Assembly: GCA_934500855.1 (NCBI GenBank)
Contig: CAKSUH010000081.1
Coordinates: forward strand, 1 to 7,157
Reading direction: 5' to 3'
DNA length: 7,157 nt
Source of the DNA: an uncultured Eubacteriales bacterium
Lineage (GTDB): Bacteria > Bacillota > Clostridia > Oscillospirales > CAG-272
Part shown: positions 6,203 through 7,157 of the stretch, in pieces
Layout: every line of letters starts with the position of its first letter
Position numbering within the stretch: position 1 is the first letter of the stretch
Notes under the pieces: model-generated
What the model was told of the DNA's origin: nothing
Seen by the model: the letters and a program-made list of their open reading frames with translations, nothing else
The model's database searches: none
Program-made: the position numbers and the translations under genes

Positions 6203-6270
6203 TCCTGCGTCGGTGGAGCCCTGCCGCAAATGCCAAACGGACGCGCGGCAAGGATCCGCATTCATAAGCG

Positions 6271-6315
6271 AGACAGCCATAACCGACGGGGGACCTCCGA
6301 AGGTTATGGCTGTCT
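6271..6315. terminator. Perfect 14-bp stem hairpin downstream of the oxidoreductase gene
   Basis: AGACAGCCATAACC (6271-6284) pairs perfectly with its reverse complement at 6302-6315. The 17-base loop can form a further 5-bp helix (6287-6291 with 6295-6299). It begins 69 bases after the dehydrogenase stop. The downstream T-run is short (TCTTTCGG), so it is not an ideal intrinsic terminator; it may be a weak terminator or an mRNA-stabilising 3' structure. Confidence 0.6.
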
Positions 6316-6379
6316 TTCGGGCAAAGGGAGGCGCGACGGATTGTTCTCTCGAAAAAACGGAAAAAATGCGGATTTGCTC

Positions 6380-6408
6380 TTGTTTTTTCGCGCGGTTTAT
6401 GATATACT
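6380..6408 (+). promoter_or_regulatory. Near-consensus sigma-70/SigA promoter with extended -10
   Basis: The -35 is TTGTTT (6380-6385), the spacer is exactly 17 bases, and the -10 is TATACT (6403-6408), with TGA just before it giving the extended -10 TG motif. It lies in an AT-rich stretch unlike the surrounding genes. The predicted transcription start, about 6414-6416, falls at the left end of the inverted-repeat element, so the transcript leader would contain that element before reaching the Dabb gene at 6713. Confidence 0.7.
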
Positions 6409-6410
6409 GT

Positions 6411-6578
6411 TAAGGCATCACCGCGCAATTCTCGAATGGCGCACTTACTTGCATCTTTTCCGTCATACTTCACAAAAATCCTTGCCTGTAGCTCGGCTAC
6501 AGCCTGCCGATTCTTGTATCGTCTGACGAAAAACCTGTCTGCGCAATTGCACCTTCAGAATTGCGCGGTAATGCCTTA
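6411..6578. mobile_element. 168-bp MITE-like palindromic repeat element
   Basis: The ends form 22-bp terminal inverted repeats (6411-6432 and 6557-6578) with one mismatch. They begin TAAGGCATCACCGCGC on the left and end GCGCGGTAATGCCTTA on the right. TA at both outer edges would fit a TA target duplication as for IS630/Tc1-mariner relatives, but the repeat symmetry also explains it. The inside is a nested imperfect palindrome: TTTTCCGTCA (6466-6475 area) faces TGACGAAAA, and near the centre CTGTAGC-TCG-GCTACAG forms a 7-bp stem with a 3-base loop. No real gene lies within. Because of the symmetry, spurious reading frames on both strands contain similar peptides (RHHRAILE on plus, RHYRAILK on minus). 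It is most likely a non-autonomous dispersed repeat; copy number cannot be seen from one window. Confidence 0.7.
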
Positions 6579-6674
6579 GGAGCGCGGCAGGCAATCGCCC
6601 CGCTGTCGGACCGATCGGGCGGTATTTTCGCTCCGATTCGTGAAAACCGTCATAAAACAATGAAAAACAAAGAA

Positions 6675-6695
6675 TAAGAACAGGAACTGTTCTTA
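6675..6695. promoter_or_regulatory. Operator-like palindrome just upstream of the Dabb gene
   Basis: TAAGAACAG and its exact complement CTGTTCTTA flank a 3-base GAA centre. The site ends 5 bases before the GGAGG and 17 before the ATG at 6713. It could be a repressor operator or an RNA hairpin near the ribosome binding site. No cognate regulator gene is in the window. Confidence 0.5.
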
Positions 6696-6700
6696 ATTTC

Positions 6701-6705
6701 GGAGG
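6701..6705 (+). promoter_or_regulatory. Ribosome binding site of the Dabb gene
   Basis: GGAGG lies 7 bases before the ATG at 6713, an excellent site that fixes the start. Confidence 0.7.
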
Positions 6706-6712
6706 CAATACC

Positions 6713-7018
6713 ATGATAAAGCATATTGTCTGTTTCAAACTGAAGGACTGCACACCCGAAAAGGCGAAGGAAGCGCGCGATCTGCTTCTGTCGATGAAGG
6801 GAAGGGTTCCGGAGGTGATTGACCTGTTTGCGGGCGTTGATTTCCTGCACAGCGAGCGGAGCTATGATGTGATTCTGGAGGTAACGGTCCGGGACCGCGA
6901 CGCACTGGAGCGCTATCAGAAGGATCCCTACCACTGCGGGACCGTCAAAACGCATATGCACGCGGTGCGGGAAGCGAGCGTTGCCGTGGATGTGGAAATT
7001 CCGGACCGGACGGAATAA
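6713..7018 (+). CDS. Dabb-domain protein (stress-responsive A/B barrel)
   Basis: 101 residues, the usual size of single-domain dimeric alpha/beta-barrel (Dabb) proteins. The N-terminus MIKHIVCFKLKDCTPEKAKE is typical: a strand containing His4, then KLK and a helix that follows. The domain continues with VPEVIDLFAGVDFL (32-45), SYDVILEVTVRDRDALERYQ (50-69) and DPYHCGTVK (71-79), the family's strand-helix ending near the YQxxPxH motif. Family members form dimeric beta barrels; some bind hydrophobic or polyketide ligands, but most bacterial ones have no known role. It lies after a gene-free region with its own promoter and palindrome, so it is probably separately regulated. It lies 62 bases before a putative membrane protein gene. 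Family call firm, function unknown. Confidence 0.83.
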   Translation: MIKHIVCFKLKDCTPEKAKEARDLLLSMKGRVPEVIDLFAGVDFLHSERSYDVILEVTVRDRDALERYQKDPYHCGTVKTHMHAVREASVAVDVEIPDRTE

Positions 7019-7080
7019 CGGAACAAAAACGGATCGGACAGAACGAAAACGAAAAGGAAGTAAGAGGAAGAATCAATCTC

Positions 7081-7157
7081 ATGTCTCTCATTCGGAAATT
7101 CGGGAACACGCGCGTGTCCCGCTATCTTGCAATTGCGCTGTTTGCAACGGTTTACGC
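7081..7157 (+). CDS. Start of an unknown membrane or exported protein (cut by window edge)
   Basis: Only 25 codons are visible, MSLIRKFGNTRVSRYLAIAL followed by FATVYA. A basic stretch (Arg5, Lys6, Arg11, Arg14) leads into a hydrophobic run from Tyr15, as in a signal peptide or first membrane segment. AGAGGAAG at 7063-7070 is a plausible ribosome binding site about 10 bases before the ATG. No family can be assigned. Confidence 0.5.
   Translation, partial: MSLIRKFGNTRVSRYLAIALFATVY

Larger units (their letters stand above)
6203..6712. other. 510-base gene-free region before the Dabb gene
   Basis: No convincing coding frame is seen on either strand. The region holds the 14-bp stem hairpin, the 6380-6408 promoter, the 168-bp inverted-repeat element and the palindrome at 6675-6695. 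Between 6579 and 6674 I see only a GC-rich stretch passing into an AT-rich one (after about 6640), with no clear second promoter. Confidence 0.6.

Noticed and set aside
4379..6280. Open minus-strand frame of 633 codons across the TIM-barrel and Gfo/Idh genes
   Set aside because: It runs antisense to two clear genes with strong family motifs and ribosome binding sites. It shows no recognisable domain and reflects codon bias on the opposite strand.
6230..6526. Plus-strand open frame running through the hairpin and into the 168-bp element
   Set aside because: It crosses a hairpin, the promoter and a repeat end. Its RHHRAILE peptide is mirrored on the minus strand (RHYRAILK), showing that it comes from the inverted repeats and not from a gene.
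7106..7117. 12-base palindrome ACACGCGCGTGT inside the last partial gene
   Set aside because: It lies in the first codons of a coding frame and is short and GC-alternating, so chance is a sufficient explanation.
1..7157. CRISPR arrays, tRNA or rRNA genes
   Set aside because: No regularly spaced direct repeats, tRNA cloverleaf or rRNA-like sequence was seen on either strand.

Overview
The window is about 7.2 kb of moderately GC-rich bacterial DNA. All genes lie on the plus strand, with short gaps and strong Shine-Dalgarno sites of the AAGGAG or GGAGG type. Gene types, spacing and a compact palindromic repeat suggest a Gram-positive anaerobe of the Clostridia, perhaps Oscillospiraceae-like. 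That placement is an inference from style; no marker gene confirms it.

Left edge (1-823): the 3' end of an RtcB RNA-ligase reading frame stops abruptly after the second catalytic motif. A YjbQ/UPF0047 family gene (copy 1) follows at once, in the next frame, and it has no usable start codon at its homologous N-terminus. Both defects fall within about 30 bases, so this looks like a deletion scar, a decayed junction or an assembly fault.

Main cluster (332-4220): yjbQ copy 1, a FucI/AraA-fold sugar isomerase-like protein, a single-domain SIS (KdsD/GutQ-like) sugar-phosphate isomerase, yjbQ copy 2 (longer, with a C-terminal tail), and a fructose-6-phosphate aldolase-type (FSA/TalC) enzyme. Gaps are 11, 17, 42 and 45 bases, so this is probably one operon. 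It could form an aldose/ketose route: two isomerases convert sugars or sugar phosphates and a class I aldolase cleaves or builds the product. Two copies of the poorly understood YjbQ family sit inside it. No kinase, transporter or regulator is visible.

Second unit (4221-6202): after a hairpin next to an A-tract come an AP-endonuclease-2-like TIM-barrel sugar isomerase/epimerase and a Gfo/Idh/MocA NAD(P)-dependent oxidoreductase. This pairing is common in catabolism of inositol-like polyols and rare sugars.

Right end (6203-7157): a gene-free stretch of about 510 bases holds a strong hairpin, a near-consensus sigma-70 promoter, a 168-bp MITE-like element with terminal inverted repeats, and an operator-like palindrome. 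A small Dabb-domain protein follows, then the first codons of a membrane or exported protein cut by the window edge.
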